From Bianquea renquensis (lineage in GTDB: Bacteria > Bacillota > Clostridia > Lachnospirales > Bianqueaceae): a stretch of 53,074 nucleotides of DNA. Where the stretch lies: positions 1 to 53,074 of the forward strand of contig NZ_JACRSQ010000021.1 in assembly GCF_014384895.1 (NCBI RefSeq), in the 5' to 3' direction. Position numbers and translations under genes: made by a program. The notes beneath the pieces were generated by a model. It searched no databases and was not told the DNA's origin. It worked only from the letters and a program-made list of their open reading frames with translations. Shown one piece after another: positions 7,490 to 16,001 of this stretch (position 1 is its first letter; each line of letters begins with the position of its first letter).

Positions 7490-8117
7490 GATACTCGCTC
7501 CTTTTCCAAATTTGTTTCGCTTCCACATATGTCAGCTTCAGGGGCCCGCCGAAAATCTCGCTGCGGGTGACCTGAAAGCCGTTTTCATACAAAAATGCCA
7601 GATAGCTTTCCGGCGACCATTTATGGAACACTTTGAAACCAGTCAACTCCATCATCCGGATTTTAATCCGGCCAAAGAAACTGCCCGCCGCAGTAAAGGT
7701 AGGCGCAATCAGAAGACCCTCCCGCTTCAAAACCCGGCGGATATTTTGGAGTGCCGCCTCTGGTTCCGGCATAATATGCAGCGCATTGGATATGATAACC
7801 GCGTCAAAGCTCTCCGGCGCATAGGGCAGATGGGTTGCATCCTGCACTGAGAAATGCAAGCGGGAAGATCCATTTTTCCTTCTTGCCTGGCGTATCATTT
7901 CCTCAGAAAAATCTGTCGCTTCCAGGAGGCGCGTGCTACCCGCAATTTGGACAGATAGAATCCCTGTTCCGCAGCAGAGTTCCAGCACTGTCATCTTTCG
8001 ATTCAACGCTTGCCTTATCCGGTCTACTATCTGTATGTAGGTATTCTGATTTCCAGACATGGTTCTGTCATACCGCCCAGCCCATCTATCCCAAAAGCCT
8101 TTATTCCCCTTATCCAT
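7464..8117 (-). CDS. Class I SAM-dependent methyltransferase
   Basis: A 217-residue UbiE/Methyltransf_11-type enzyme. Motif I VLELCCGTGILS is near residue 44, followed by an acidic motif (LLEATDFSEEMIRQAR) and a post-motif DATHLPYAPESFDAVI. These bind S-adenosylmethionine; the acceptor cannot be told from sequence. It overlaps the metallochaperone gene and sits downstream of a metal ATPase, which suggests a role in metal or metalloid handling (inference). Its own promoter (8213-8241) and a repeated TTAGCA motif in its leader point to separate regulation. Confidence 0.82.
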   Translation of the reverse strand: MDKGNKGFWDRWAGRYDRTMSGNQNTYIQIVDRIRQALNRKMTVLELCCGTGILSVQIAGSTRLLEATDFSEEMIRQARRKNGSSRLHFSVQDATHLPYAPESFDAVIISNALHIMPEPEAALQNIRRVLKREGLLIAPTFTAAGSFFGRIKIRMMELTGFKVFHKWSPESYLAFLYENGFQVTRSEIFGGPLKLTYVEAKQIWKRSEYHDQDHVTG

Positions 8118-8150
8118 CTCAATCCCTGATTTCTTTCTGTGGATTCAAAG

Positions 8151-8195
8151 TTAGCACAAACTTAGCATTATTATAAGGGATCGCCTGAGTTAGCA
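8151..8195. promoter_or_regulatory. Three TTAGCA repeats, candidate regulator boxes
   Basis: TTAGCA occurs at 8151, 8162 and 8190; the first two are 11 bp apart, one helical turn. Just beyond, GTTAG and CTAAC form an inverted repeat around CATTCC (8189-8204). All sit between the -10 and the start codon, a repressor position. The TTAG-rich pattern resembles DtxR/MntR-type metal boxes, but the match is partial. Confidence 0.4.
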
Positions 8196-8212
8196 TTCCC
8201 TAACTAACTAGT

Positions 8213-8241
8213 ATAATATCACCTGAAAGCTAATTTGTCAA
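8213..8241 (-). promoter_or_regulatory. Promoter of the methyltransferase-metallochaperone unit
   Basis: TTGACA (8241-8236) and TATTAT (8218-8213) on the minus strand are 17 bp apart. The -35 lies inside the last codons of the ATPase gene. Confidence 0.7.
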
Positions 8242-10125
8242 TCCACGATCGGATCTCCATTTTAAAAGTACGGCTGAATTTATGATTACAAACACGGAGC
8301 CCGCATTGTGGACCAGTGCTCCGACAACAGGGTTTAGTATCCCAGTAATCGCAAGAACAATGGCAAGGAAATTTAGGCTCATTGAGAAGGAAAGGTTCAA
8401 TTTTATGGTAACCATCATTCGTTTGGACAGCGCAAGCAAATGGGGCAGTTCCTTTATTTCGTCATCGACAAGGGTTATATCCGCCGCATCGACTGCGATG
8501 TCACTTCCAACCCCGCCCATTGCAATTCCCACATTCGCTTTTTTCAGTGCCGGAGCATCATTTATCCCATCGCCAATCATACAGATCCGTTCTCGCCCTT
8601 TCTGATAGGCGTCAATCCATTTCAGCTTATCCTCTGGCAGGCAGTTTGCGTGCACTTCTTGAATGTGAAGCTGCCCTGCTATGGTGTTGGCGGCTTTTTC
8701 CTGATCTCCCGTCAAAAGGACAGGCCGAACGCCGAGTGCAGTCAATTGATGGATGATCTCACCACTCTCCGCTCGAAGGGTATCGGAGAGGACAAGATAG
8801 CCAATCAGCGACTGGCCAACCGCGATATATATCACCGTACTACCCTTTTGAAAATGTTGCTCTGTCTCCAAAAGGACCCCATCCGGTAGTGCGATACGGC
8901 GCTCTGAAAGCATCTCCCTGTTGCCGGCCAAAACCTCCTCCCCCTCAACCCAAGCCGAAACACCGCGCCCTGGTATCATCTGAAATTGTCTGGCATCCAA
9001 GATTTTGGCAGTGGATGTCCTCCGGTAACACCGGACTATGGCTTTTCCCAAAGGATGTTCCGAAAATTGTTCTGCGGAAGCTGCCAGGGAATAAACCGTC
9101 TCTTCCGAGTATTTTGACTGGATACTTTTGATGGCGGTAACCTGAGGCATACCATAGGTAAGAGTTCCTGTTTTATCAAAGGCTATTCTGTCAACTGCTG
9201 CCAATTGTTCCAGTGCATCGCCCTCGCGCACAAGGAACCCATGTTTTGCGGCATTTCCAATGGCCGCCATAATCGCAGTTGGAGTGGCAAGGACCAGCGC
9301 ACAAGGGCAAAATACAACTAAAATCGTGACAGCGCGAATGATCTGTCCTGAAATCAGCCAAGTCAAAAGTGCCGCCGACAAGGCAATCACAACAATCCAC
9401 GTGGCCCATCGGTCCGCAATCCCTACAATCTTCGCCTTCCCTGCATCTGCGGACTGTACAAGCTGAATCATACGCTGGATGGAACTATCTTTGCCGACTT
9501 TCGTCGCCTTCATTTCAAATGAGCCGAATTGATTGACAGTGCCACTTGCAACATCATCCCCGATTGTCTTATCTATGGGAAGTGATTCGCCTGTCATCAC
9601 CGCCTCATTTATGGATGTCTGCCCCCCGATGATAACGCCATCCACGGGAACACTTTCTCCAGGCAACACCCTAAGGATATCGCCTACCTGCACCTGTTCA
9701 GCAGGGATTATAGTCTCATTTGTACCTGTGAGTCTCCTTGCCGTCTGTGGCGTAAGGTGAATCAGTTTTTCAATGCCAGCTCTTGCCTTAGCCACTGTCA
9801 AATCCTCCAGCAAGGCCCCCAGCTGCATAATAAAGGCAATCTCGCCTGCGGCGAAAACTTCTCCAATACAGACCGAGGCAATGAGCGCCAGGGATACGAG
9901 AACATCCGCTTTTATGTCAAACGCAGTGGTCATGCCAATAATTGCCTCTAAAATGATGGGGATACCGCACAGCACAATGGCAATCCAAGCCACATCAAAG
10001 GGCAAGGGATTAAGTCCAAAAAGGCTGAAAACCAAGGCGGCTCCTGAAATGCCTAATACGACAATCTCTTTTTTTGTGCCGCCGAATTCCAAGATATGTT
10101 CCAATCTGTCCATACACTGTCTCAT
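8230..10125 (-). CDS. Heavy-metal translocating P1B-type ATPase
   Basis: An ATP-driven metal exporter of 631 residues in the cytoplasmic membrane. The actuator TGES is at 178-181, the metal-site CPC at 273-275 in helix FCPCALVLATP, the phosphorylated Asp317 in DKTGT, then the SEHPLG nucleotide-site motif and GDGINDAP. The last helix pair has LVHNAGSVFVIINSAVLL. It lacks an N-terminal HMA domain; residues 1-20 hold only MRQCMD. CsoR-family control with a Cys-His-Cys triad favours Cu(I), but the CPC and HNAGS helices do not settle Cu against Zn/Cd/Ni. ATG 10125 follows AAGGAGGA. Its promoter and operators are at 10138-10189. Confidence 0.9.
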   Translation of the reverse strand: MRQCMDRLEHILEFGGTKKEIVVLGISGAALVFSLFGLNPLPFDVAWIAIVLCGIPIILEAIIGMTTAFDIKADVLVSLALIASVCIGEVFAAGEIAFIMQLGALLEDLTVAKARAGIEKLIHLTPQTARRLTGTNETIIPAEQVQVGDILRVLPGESVPVDGVIIGGQTSINEAVMTGESLPIDKTIGDDVASGTVNQFGSFEMKATKVGKDSSIQRMIQLVQSADAGKAKIVGIADRWATWIVVIALSAALLTWLISGQIIRAVTILVVFCPCALVLATPTAIMAAIGNAAKHGFLVREGDALEQLAAVDRIAFDKTGTLTYGMPQVTAIKSIQSKYSEETVYSLAASAEQFSEHPLGKAIVRCYRRTSTAKILDARQFQMIPGRGVSAWVEGEEVLAGNREMLSERRIALPDGVLLETEQHFQKGSTVIYIAVGQSLIGYLVLSDTLRAESGEIIHQLTALGVRPVLLTGDQEKAANTIAGQLHIQEVHANCLPEDKLKWIDAYQKGRERICMIGDGINDAPALKKANVGIAMGGVGSDIAVDAADITLVDDEIKELPHLLALSKRMMVTIKLNLSFSMSLNFLAIVLAITGILNPVVGALVHNAGSVFVIINSAVLLKWRSDRGLTN

Positions 10126-10137
10126 CGAAATCCTCCT

Positions 10138-10189
10138 TATACCTATATGGGTATACCCATATTATACTTATACGGGTATAAGCTGTCAA
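10138..10189 (-). promoter_or_regulatory. Promoter of the metal ATPase with overlapping palindromic operators
   Basis: TTGACA (10189-10184) and TATAAT (10166-10161) on the minus strand are 17 bp apart. The perfect palindrome ATATGGGTATACCCATAT (10145-10162) overlaps the -10. Further GGGTATA/TATACCC halves (10174-10180, 10152-10158) flank the spacer. GC-tract palindromes with TA-rich flanks are typical CsoR operators. Confidence 0.8.
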
Positions 10190-10197
10190 GGGGCAAA

Positions 10198-10225
10198 AGA
10201 AAAAAACAGCCATCCCTGACTGTTT
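10198..10225 (-). terminator. Intrinsic terminator after csoR
   Basis: AAAACAG (10202-10208) pairs with CTGTTTT (10219-10225), extended inward to 10 bp by TCA/TGG pairing (one wobble) around a GGGA loop. On the minus strand TTTTTTTCTTTT follows. A smaller TCCGC/GCGGA hairpin (10237-10250) precedes it. Confidence 0.8.
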
Positions 10226-10284
10226 TCTAAAGGAAAATCCGCTGAGGCGGACATACCTCATAAATTCGCGTTCCGCGAACCTTT

Positions 10285-10560
10285 CTATTTCATGTTTGCA
10301 AATCGCTCCACGGCCTTTGTAAAACTTTCGATGGTTTTATCCGCGTCACCGTGTTCGATGCCATCGCGGACACAATGATTAATGTGCCCCTCTAATACGA
10401 CTTGCCCCACTTTGTGAAGCGCTGACTTTGCCGCATTGATCTGCGCAAGGACATCTTCACACGGTATATCCTCATCAATCATTCTGTCGATTGCTTGTAC
10501 CTGTCCAATAATTTTGCTCAATCTGCGGTGCAGATTGTCCGCATCCATGCATTGTCTCAT
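10285..10560 (-). CDS. csoR: CsoR/RcnR family metal-responsive repressor
   Basis: A 91-residue all-helical tetrameric repressor that leaves DNA when it binds metal. The family core LHRRLSKIIGQVQAIDRMID is clear. The ligand set, numbered from the ATG at 10560, is Cys34 (IPCEDVL), His59 and Cys63 (EGHINHCV). This Cys-His-Cys set is the Cu(I) CsoR type; nickel/cobalt RcnR uses additional His. GGAGG lies 7 nt before 10560; the ATG at 10563 is closer than ideal. It sits directly upstream of the metal ATPase and has its own promoter, so it probably controls both. Confidence 0.88.
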   Translation of the reverse strand: MRQCMDADNLHRRLSKIIGQVQAIDRMIDEDIPCEDVLAQINAAKSALHKVGQVVLEGHINHCVRDGIEHGDADKTIESFTKAVERFANMK

Positions 10561-10584
10561 CATTCCGCCTCCATATGCAATAAG

Positions 10585-10625
10585 GGGTATGTATATATTA
10601 TATGGAGCCCCTGATACGTTGTCAA
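10585..10625 (-). promoter_or_regulatory. Promoter of csoR with candidate operator
   Basis: TTGACA (10625-10620) and TATAAT (10602-10597) on the minus strand are 17 bp apart. ATACCCC lies just downstream and AGGGGCT inside the spacer. These resemble the G/C-tracts at the ATPase promoter and suggest autoregulation. Confidence 0.7.
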
Positions 10626-10671
10626 GTGTGTAACTGAATTCTATTCCAGCAGGCAGGTCCGGTGATACATA

Positions 10672-11718
10672 CTATTCTGCAAATACGGCATTGTACTGAT
10701 CGATGCATTCTGAAAGCTCTTGCTCAATATGGATAATACCTCCAAGGTACTCTCGTCCGGGATCCTGGATGGGAACCTGACTTTCCACCTGCTTGATCAT
10801 CCATTCCACAGACTGCACCAGGCTGTCCGGCAGACCGTAGAGAGGAGTAGAGCTGCTGAGGGATTCTTTCATTAGCTGGTCGCTATCGCTGGTGGCCTCA
10901 TGGAAGGCGGCCACAGTCTCGGTCAATTCTTCATACAGAGGCCTAATGTTCGTAAGATCCAGCTCCGTGATATTCGCATCGTCGATTCCCTGCTTATAGC
11001 ACTCATCCAGGATACGATTCGCAACTGTGATCATATGGCTGGCATTATATGCGATCAGCTGACCTTCGTCAAGCATCTTCTGCTCGCTGGCGCTCACTCT
11101 CTCATCGCTGATGTTGCTAATTTCGTCCATGAACGCATATGCCAGCTCTTCAAAGGCCGCTACATTTTCCTGAATTGGGACATGAAGTTCTTTTGCCCTG
11201 GCATACTGATTATCTGCAAAATCATAGCAACTGTAGATTTCGGAGAAGGTATCCATCAAAATTTTCATGGGCTCGGCGATCTTCTGAGCTAGATCGTCCA
11301 GCACCTCAAAGGTGGGCTCCATAGAAGCTACGGTTACGGCATCATCGACAATCGAGCTGTCAAGAGGTGAAATATCATACTTATATGTATACCCGCTGTC
11401 TGGGATCAGAGCAAATTCGCTCGAGTCCTCTACCACGGTATAATAGCTATTGATATTATCTAACACTCTGATCATGTAATTATTCATTTCTACATAGATA
11501 TTATATTTGATGAAATCCATGGTTTCCACGTCCAGATCCTCAGAGTCAGACTCTGAGTTTGACTCGGCCTCAGACTCGGCTATCGATTCCGAAAAAACCG
11601 TTGATGAATCTTTCACGCTGTCTTCGTCGCCAGAGTTTAACTTTGAACAGCCGCTCACCAGCATGATTGACAGTGATACACAAAAAACCAGCAATCCTTT
11701 AACTATGTGTTGTTTCAA
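10672..11718 (-). CDS. Lipoprotein resembling the DUF3829 family
   Basis: A surface lipoprotein of about 348 residues. The signal peptide ends in LVSGC with lipidated Cys24, followed by a Ser/Glu/Asp-rich tether (about 25-65). The remainder is predicted helical and begins with YNIYVEMNNYMIRVLDNINSYY, reminiscent of DUF3829 (family call tentative). I chose TTG 11718 because AAGGAG lies 9 nt upstream and the signal peptide then begins normally; ATG 11745 has no good ribosome site. It has no obvious partner, and its function is unknown. Confidence 0.65.
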   Translation of the reverse strand: MKQHIVKGLLVFCVSLSIMLVSGCSKLNSGDEDSVKDSSTVFSESIAESEAESNSESDSEDLDVETMDFIKYNIYVEMNNYMIRVLDNINSYYTVVEDSSEFALIPDSGYTYKYDISPLDSSIVDDAVTVASMEPTFEVLDDLAQKIAEPMKILMDTFSEIYSCYDFADNQYARAKELHVPIQENVAAFEELAYAFMDEISNISDERVSASEQKMLDEGQLIAYNASHMITVANRILDECYKQGIDDANITELDLTNIRPLYEELTETVAAFHEATSDSDQLMKESLSSSTPLYGLPDSLVQSVEWMIKQVESQVPIQDPGREYLGGIIHIEQELSECIDQYNAVFAE

Positions 11719-11804
11719 TGTAGACTTCTCCTTTTTTATGGGCATATTTTTTATCCTATAGGAAAGTTAATTCCAATAGTTCGCGGTATGCAAACTTTTC
11801 ACTT

Positions 11805-11813
11805 AGTATACCA
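11805..11813 (-). promoter_or_regulatory. Extended -10 promoter of the lipoprotein gene
   Basis: TGGTATACT on the minus strand (TATACT at 11810-11805) is an extended -10. The expected -35 position is AT-rich without a consensus hexamer. Confidence 0.5.
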
Positions 11814-11884
11814 TAAAATTCTAAAAAAGTATATATTGAATATTAATGCATTTTAATAATGTATCATAAATAAATTTATCCGAA

Positions 11885-11935
11885 ATGCTAAAGGGCATGG
11901 CCCAAACCCGAGAGCTTGGGCCATGCCCTTTTTCC
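11885..11935. terminator. Strong bidirectional hairpin terminator
   Basis: AAAGGGCATGGCCCAA (11890-11905) and TTGGGCCATGCCCTTT (11916-11931) form a perfect 16-bp stem with a 10-nt loop. It lies 30 bp past the stop of the DUF4349 gene. Confidence 0.85.
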
Positions 11936-11964
11936 GTTTTGGCTGCTGGACCATCCCAGAGGAA

Positions 11965-12921
11965 TCAAGGGGTCTTTTTCTCTGGATCTACCGCCGTGGG
12001 CTCGGCTTTTTTGGCTTTCTGAATTCTCCGCTTCCGCGCGATCTTCCGAAGAAGTAAGGCGCAGAGGGCAAGCGCTGCCGCCCAGATGAGTAAATAGGGG
12101 AGATTGACGACAAACCAAACGGCAAAGTTTTCAGCTCCACGGGCAATGGAGTGCATGGTATCGGACAAGCCATTTTTCATTCTAGTCCATAGGGAGGGCC
12201 GTTCCTGGACTTCCACCAACCGCTCCACTTCCGCAATATTCATGGTGATGTAACTGTACTCCACCTGATTGTCGTAGGTCCGCAGCTGAGACATATACGC
12301 CTCTAGCTCGTAGCGCACTTCTGTAAGCCGGCTCTCCAGCGCAATGATAGAGTCCAGTGTATCCGCCTGCTCCAACAGCGCCATTAACCGCTCTTGCTCT
12401 ACCTCCAGCGCCTTGATCCGGCTCTGGGTATCGGTGTACGCCAGCGTCACATCCTCCACAGTCTCCTGTTTATTGGCAATCAGGGCGGCGTCACCGACCA
12501 CCTTCACAAAATCGTCCACTTGGTCCTTGGGAATCCTGGCTACCATATACGCGTACCGGTTTCCACCGCCGTAGTAGCCATTATTTTGGATCTCTGACGT
12601 CTCCAGGTAACCGCCCATCTCGCTCACCGTCTGCGTTAAGGAGGAAAGCAGAGGCTCAAATTCCTTTGTCTGCACGTCCATGGTAATCCGGCGGATTCGC
12701 TTTCGCCCATCATCGGGTATTGGCGTCGCCGCCAATGTCAGATCGCTTTCCAATCCCTCTCCCGTTTCCCCCGGCGCCGTTTCGGAAGTATACATGTCGG
12801 CACTTCCCCCGTTCTCTCTCTCGGCGGCAATGTCAGACTTATTTGTGCTTCCGCAGGCTGTAATCAGGGCGCAGACAAGTGCAATCCATGCAAGGCCGGC
12901 GGTCCATCTCTTCAATTTCAT
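11965..12921 (-). CDS. DUF4349-family lipoprotein with C-terminal membrane anchor
   Basis: An exported protein of 318 residues. The signal peptide ends in LITAC (Cys23). Next comes an acidic linker, then a domain starting RRITMDVQTKEFEP with repeated heptads around 150-215 (TQSRIKALEVEQERLMALLEQ) that look coiled-coil. A single hydrophobic segment (VWFVVNLPYLLIWAAALALCALLL) and a basic Lys/Arg tail close it. This layout matches DUF4349 proteins. Lipid at one end and a membrane helix at the other would bring the coiled coil close to the membrane. Function unknown. ATG 12921 has GGAG 10 nt upstream. Confidence 0.8.
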   Translation of the reverse strand: MKLKRWTAGLAWIALVCALITACGSTNKSDIAAERENGGSADMYTSETAPGETGEGLESDLTLAATPIPDDGRKRIRRITMDVQTKEFEPLLSSLTQTVSEMGGYLETSEIQNNGYYGGGNRYAYMVARIPKDQVDDFVKVVGDAALIANKQETVEDVTLAYTDTQSRIKALEVEQERLMALLEQADTLDSIIALESRLTEVRYELEAYMSQLRTYDNQVEYSYITMNIAEVERLVEVQERPSLWTRMKNGLSDTMHSIARGAENFAVWFVVNLPYLLIWAAALALCALLLRKIARKRRIQKAKKAEPTAVDPEKKTP

Positions 12922-12985
12922 ATTCGTTCATCTCCTCTCTGCTTATATATGTAGCGGTTGAGAGGAAAAGTCACGCTCTGCCCGG

Positions 12986-13867
12986 CTATTCTTTTTGAAT
13001 TTCCTTTGCAAATTCTTTCGGCCCAATGCCGTACTCCGCCTTGAAAGCGCGATAAAAATTGGAGTAGTCGCCAAATCCGCAGTGACAGTAGGCATCCGTA
13101 GGATTGGCTCCCGCCAGGAGGAGCTGCTTTGCCATGATAAGCCGCTTCTGGATAATGTATCGGTACGGCGATGTCCCGACGAGCCGTTTAAACTCTCTGG
13201 AGAGATGATATTTGCTGATATAGAACTGCTCCGCCAGATCATCCAGCGAAATATCATCCCCTGCGTTCTCGTTGATATAGGATAGAACCTTTGAGATGAC
13301 GGCCTCAGAAGGATCCAGCGCTTCATAGCGCCGCCCCCGGCTGCGGCTGTAAAACATCTGGCGGTTCAGCTCGATGAGAAGCTGGGTGAGCGCCGCCTCC
13401 GACGCCACCTGGGAGCCAAATGCATCTCCATATGTCTCCTGGTGCAGCAATTCCATAATGTTGGAGATCCGCTGCCGGGTGATGGCATCCACGCGCAACA
13501 AATTGGTATATTCCGGCTCATAGATGTCAAAACAGCGGTCCAGGACGCAATCCGGCCTGGAAAGCCGATCGATACAAGATTTGCTCACCCAAAGTACAAT
13601 TCGCTCATAACTATGCTTTTCTTTGGCAATAATAGGTTGATGGAGCTCCAACGGCGAGATCAACAGAATATCGCCTGGCTGCAAAGGGTATGTTCTGTTT
13701 TCCACCCGATAACTCACTTTGCCTGACAAAAAGAAATAGATCTCATAAAAATCATGGTGATGCATGGCGACCTCACTCAAGTAGGAATCCCGGTAGTGAT
13801 GGATCTCATAGGGAATTCCAACTTCCATCTGCTGTCGCCGGCTGAAAGGATGAATCGCTGTCTTCAA
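12986..13867 (-). CDS. AraC-family transcriptional regulator
   Basis: A regulator of 293 residues with an N-terminal cupin sensor domain (MHHHDFYEIYFFLSG and YPLQPGDILLISP) and a C-terminal double helix-turn-helix (about 190-290: DISLDDLAEQFYISKYHLSREFK and GFGDYSNFYRAFKAEYGIGP). It is divergent from the mannonate genes and probably senses a hexuronate or its breakdown product to control them (inference). I chose TTG 13867, which has GAGGAGG 8 nt upstream, over TTG 13900, which would place the start before any ribosome site. Confidence 0.85.
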   Translation of the reverse strand: MKTAIHPFSRRQQMEVGIPYEIHHYRDSYLSEVAMHHHDFYEIYFFLSGKVSYRVENRTYPLQPGDILLISPLELHQPIIAKEKHSYERIVLWVSKSCIDRLSRPDCVLDRCFDIYEPEYTNLLRVDAITRQRISNIMELLHQETYGDAFGSQVASEAALTQLLIELNRQMFYSRSRGRRYEALDPSEAVISKVLSYINENAGDDISLDDLAEQFYISKYHLSREFKRLVGTSPYRYIIQKRLIMAKQLLLAGANPTDAYCHCGFGDYSNFYRAFKAEYGIGPKEFAKEIQKE

Positions 13868-13917
13868 CGTCTGGTCCTCCTCTCGAAAGCAGCCTTTCAA
13901 AATATTCCACAGTATAG

Positions 13918-13946
13918 AGGATACAGCAAGATCCGCAATATGTCAA
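13918..13946 (-). promoter_or_regulatory. Promoter of the AraC-type regulator
   Basis: TTGACA (13946-13941) and TATCCT (13923-13918) on the minus strand are 17 bp apart. On the plus strand toward uxuA the region is AT-rich without a clear -35/-10 pair, as expected for an activator-dependent promoter. Confidence 0.6.
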
Positions 13947-14029
13947 GCAAGTAAAGCATTTTATATTGTATATTTTTGCAGTATGCTAAATAGTAGAGCG
14001 ATTCGCATGTTTTTAAAAGGAGGTATTTC

Positions 14030-15073
14030 ATGAAATTATCCTTTCGCTGGTATGGCAGCGATGATCCGGTGACGCTGAATCATATCCGCCAAATCCCCAA
14101 TATGCACAGCATTGTAACGGCTGTCTATGACGTCCCCCCCGGAGAATTGTGGAGCCGGGACAGCATCGCCGCATTGAAGCAGGAGGTTGAGTCGGCTGGC
14201 CTCCATTTTGAAGTTATTGAAAGTGTCCCTGTACATGAGGATATCAAGCTGGGCAAGCCTTCCCGTCAACAGTATATCGAGAATTATAAGGAGAATATCC
14301 GGCGGTTGGGCGAGGCTGGTATTCGCTGCATCTGCTATAACTTTATGCCGGTTTTTGACTGGACGCGGACTCAACTGGACAAGGAGTTGCCCGACGGCTC
14401 CAACGCCCTGGTCTATTATAAGGAGCAGCTTGAGAAGATGGATCCTCTGACTGGGGAGCTGTCTCTGCCCGGCTGGGATTCCAGCTATACGAAAGAAAGT
14501 CTGGCTGCGGTTTTTGCTGAGTACAACAAAATTACGGAAGAGGATTTGTGGGAAAATCTTCGGTATTTCTTATCCGAGATCATACCCGTCGCCGAGGAGG
14601 CCGACGTCAAGATGGCCATCCATCCCGACGATCCGCCATGGCCAATTTTTGGACTCCCCCGCATTATAACCTGCGAGGCCAACGTGGACCGCTTCCTGAA
14701 GCTGGTTGACAGCCCTTACAATGGTCTGACCCTCTGCACGGGCTCCCTCGGCTGCACAAAAGCCAACGACATGGTGCATTTAGTGGATAAATACTCCGCA
14801 ATGGGACGGATTCACTTCATGCATGTGCGAAACGTCAAGATTCTCGACGATGGAAGCTTTGAGGAGAGCGCTCATTTCTCTGCCTGTGGTTCCCTTGATA
14901 TTGTGGCGATCATGAAAGTGCTCTATCAAAATGGTTTTGACGGCTATGTGCGGCCTGACCATGGGCGCATGATCTGGGGCGAGACTGGCAAGCCTGGTTA
15001 CGGTCTGTTTGACCGAGCGTTGGGGGCTTCGTATATCAATGGTATCTGGGAAACATTACAAAAATTAGGATAG
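14030..15073 (+). CDS. uxuA: Mannonate dehydratase
   Basis: Converts D-mannonate to 2-keto-3-deoxy-D-gluconate with loss of water, a step of glucuronate degradation. It is 347 residues, close to the usual length. The N-terminus MKLSFRWYGSDDPVTLNHIRQIP and the segments MAIHPDDPPWPIFGLPRI, LTLCTGSLG and DGYVRPDHGRMIWGE are characteristic UxuA signatures; the His, Cys and Asp residues in them ligate the divalent metal. AAAGGAGG lies 8 nt before ATG 14030. The next gene starts 12 nt downstream, so the two form an operon. Confidence 0.95.
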   Translation: MKLSFRWYGSDDPVTLNHIRQIPNMHSIVTAVYDVPPGELWSRDSIAALKQEVESAGLHFEVIESVPVHEDIKLGKPSRQQYIENYKENIRRLGEAGIRCICYNFMPVFDWTRTQLDKELPDGSNALVYYKEQLEKMDPLTGELSLPGWDSSYTKESLAAVFAEYNKITEEDLWENLRYFLSEIIPVAEEADVKMAIHPDDPPWPIFGLPRIITCEANVDRFLKLVDSPYNGLTLCTGSLGCTKANDMVHLVDKYSAMGRIHFMHVRNVKILDDGSFEESAHFSACGSLDIVAIMKVLYQNGFDGYVRPDHGRMIWGETGKPGYGLFDRALGASYINGIWETLQKLG

Positions 15074-15085
15074 GAGGCATTTTCT

Positions 15086-15934
15086 GTGAATTTACCTTTT
15101 CAAATTGATTTATCTGAGAAGACGGCTGTGGTGACTGGCGCCGGTGGCGTTCTCTGTAGTATGTTTGCAAAGGTTTTGGCGGCGTGCGGTGCGAAGGTTG
15201 CTCTTCTGGACCTGAACCAGGAGGCGGCCCAGTCCTTTGCCGATGAAATCACTGCGTCCGGCGGTCAGGCAAAGGCTTACATGGCCAACGTTTTGGACAA
15301 AACGGTTATGGAGGAGGTCCATCAGAAGGTTCTGGCGGATTTCGGCCCCTGCGACATTTTGATCAACGGCGCTGGCGGGAATAATCCCCGCGCCAACACC
15401 ACCAATGAATACTATATGCCTGGCGATATAGACAAAGATATTGTGACCTTCTTCAATTTGGACGACGCCGGCGTGCAGTTTGTATTCAACCTGAACTTTC
15501 TCGGCACCTTGATCCCCACCCAGGTTTTTGCAAAGGATATGATCCAGCGGCCGGGGTGTACTATCCTGAATGTGTCTTCCATGAATGCCTTTACTCCCCT
15601 CACGAAAATCCCCGCTTACTCTGGCGCAAAGGCTGCCATCAGCAACTTTACCCAGTGGCTGGCGGTACATTTCTCCAAGGTCGGAATTCGGGTCAACGCG
15701 ATTGCCCCCGGTTTCTTCGTCACCAAACAGAATGAGAAGCTTCTGTATAATGAAGACGGAACGCCGACACCGAGGACGGATAAAATCTTAGCCGCTACCC
15801 CCATGGGCCGCTTCGGGGAGTCCGAAGAACTGGTGGGCACACTGTTATATCTGCTGTGCAATGAAGCGGCAGGTTTCGTCACCGGAGTGGTGATTCCTGT
15901 TGACGGCGGATTCAGCGCTTATTCAGGGGTTTAA
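15086..15934 (+). CDS. D-mannonate oxidoreductase / fructuronate reductase, SDR type
   Basis: Reduces D-fructuronate to D-mannonate with NAD(P)H, feeding UxuA. It is a 282-residue Rossmann short-chain dehydrogenase. The nucleotide motif is VVTGAGGVLC (instead of classical TGxxxGxG), NGAGG follows the fourth strand, and Ser-Tyr-Lys lies in NVSSMNAF...YSGAK. This variant glycine motif is usual in the SDR form of this enzyme and distinguishes it from the long-chain UxuB family. Start GTG 15086 has AGGAGG 8 nt upstream. Operon with uxuA. Confidence 0.88.
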   Translation: MNLPFQIDLSEKTAVVTGAGGVLCSMFAKVLAACGAKVALLDLNQEAAQSFADEITASGGQAKAYMANVLDKTVMEEVHQKVLADFGPCDILINGAGGNNPRANTTNEYYMPGDIDKDIVTFFNLDDAGVQFVFNLNFLGTLIPTQVFAKDMIQRPGCTILNVSSMNAFTPLTKIPAYSGAKAAISNFTQWLAVHFSKVGIRVNAIAPGFFVTKQNEKLLYNEDGTPTPRTDKILAATPMGRFGESEELVGTLLYLLCNEAAGFVTGVVIPVDGGFSAYSGV

Positions 15935-15958
15935 CTGTCTTTAAACGGCTATTAAGTA

Positions 15959-16001
15959 AGGGGCTGTCCTGAAAACGTAGTTCAGCGACAGCCCCTTTTT
16001 T
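15959..16001 (+). terminator. Intrinsic terminator of the uxuA operon
   Basis: AGGGGCTGTC (15959-15968) and GACAGCCCCT (15987-15996) form a perfect 10-bp stem with TTTTTT at the end. The first unit of the repeat array begins immediately after the T-run. Confidence 0.9.
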
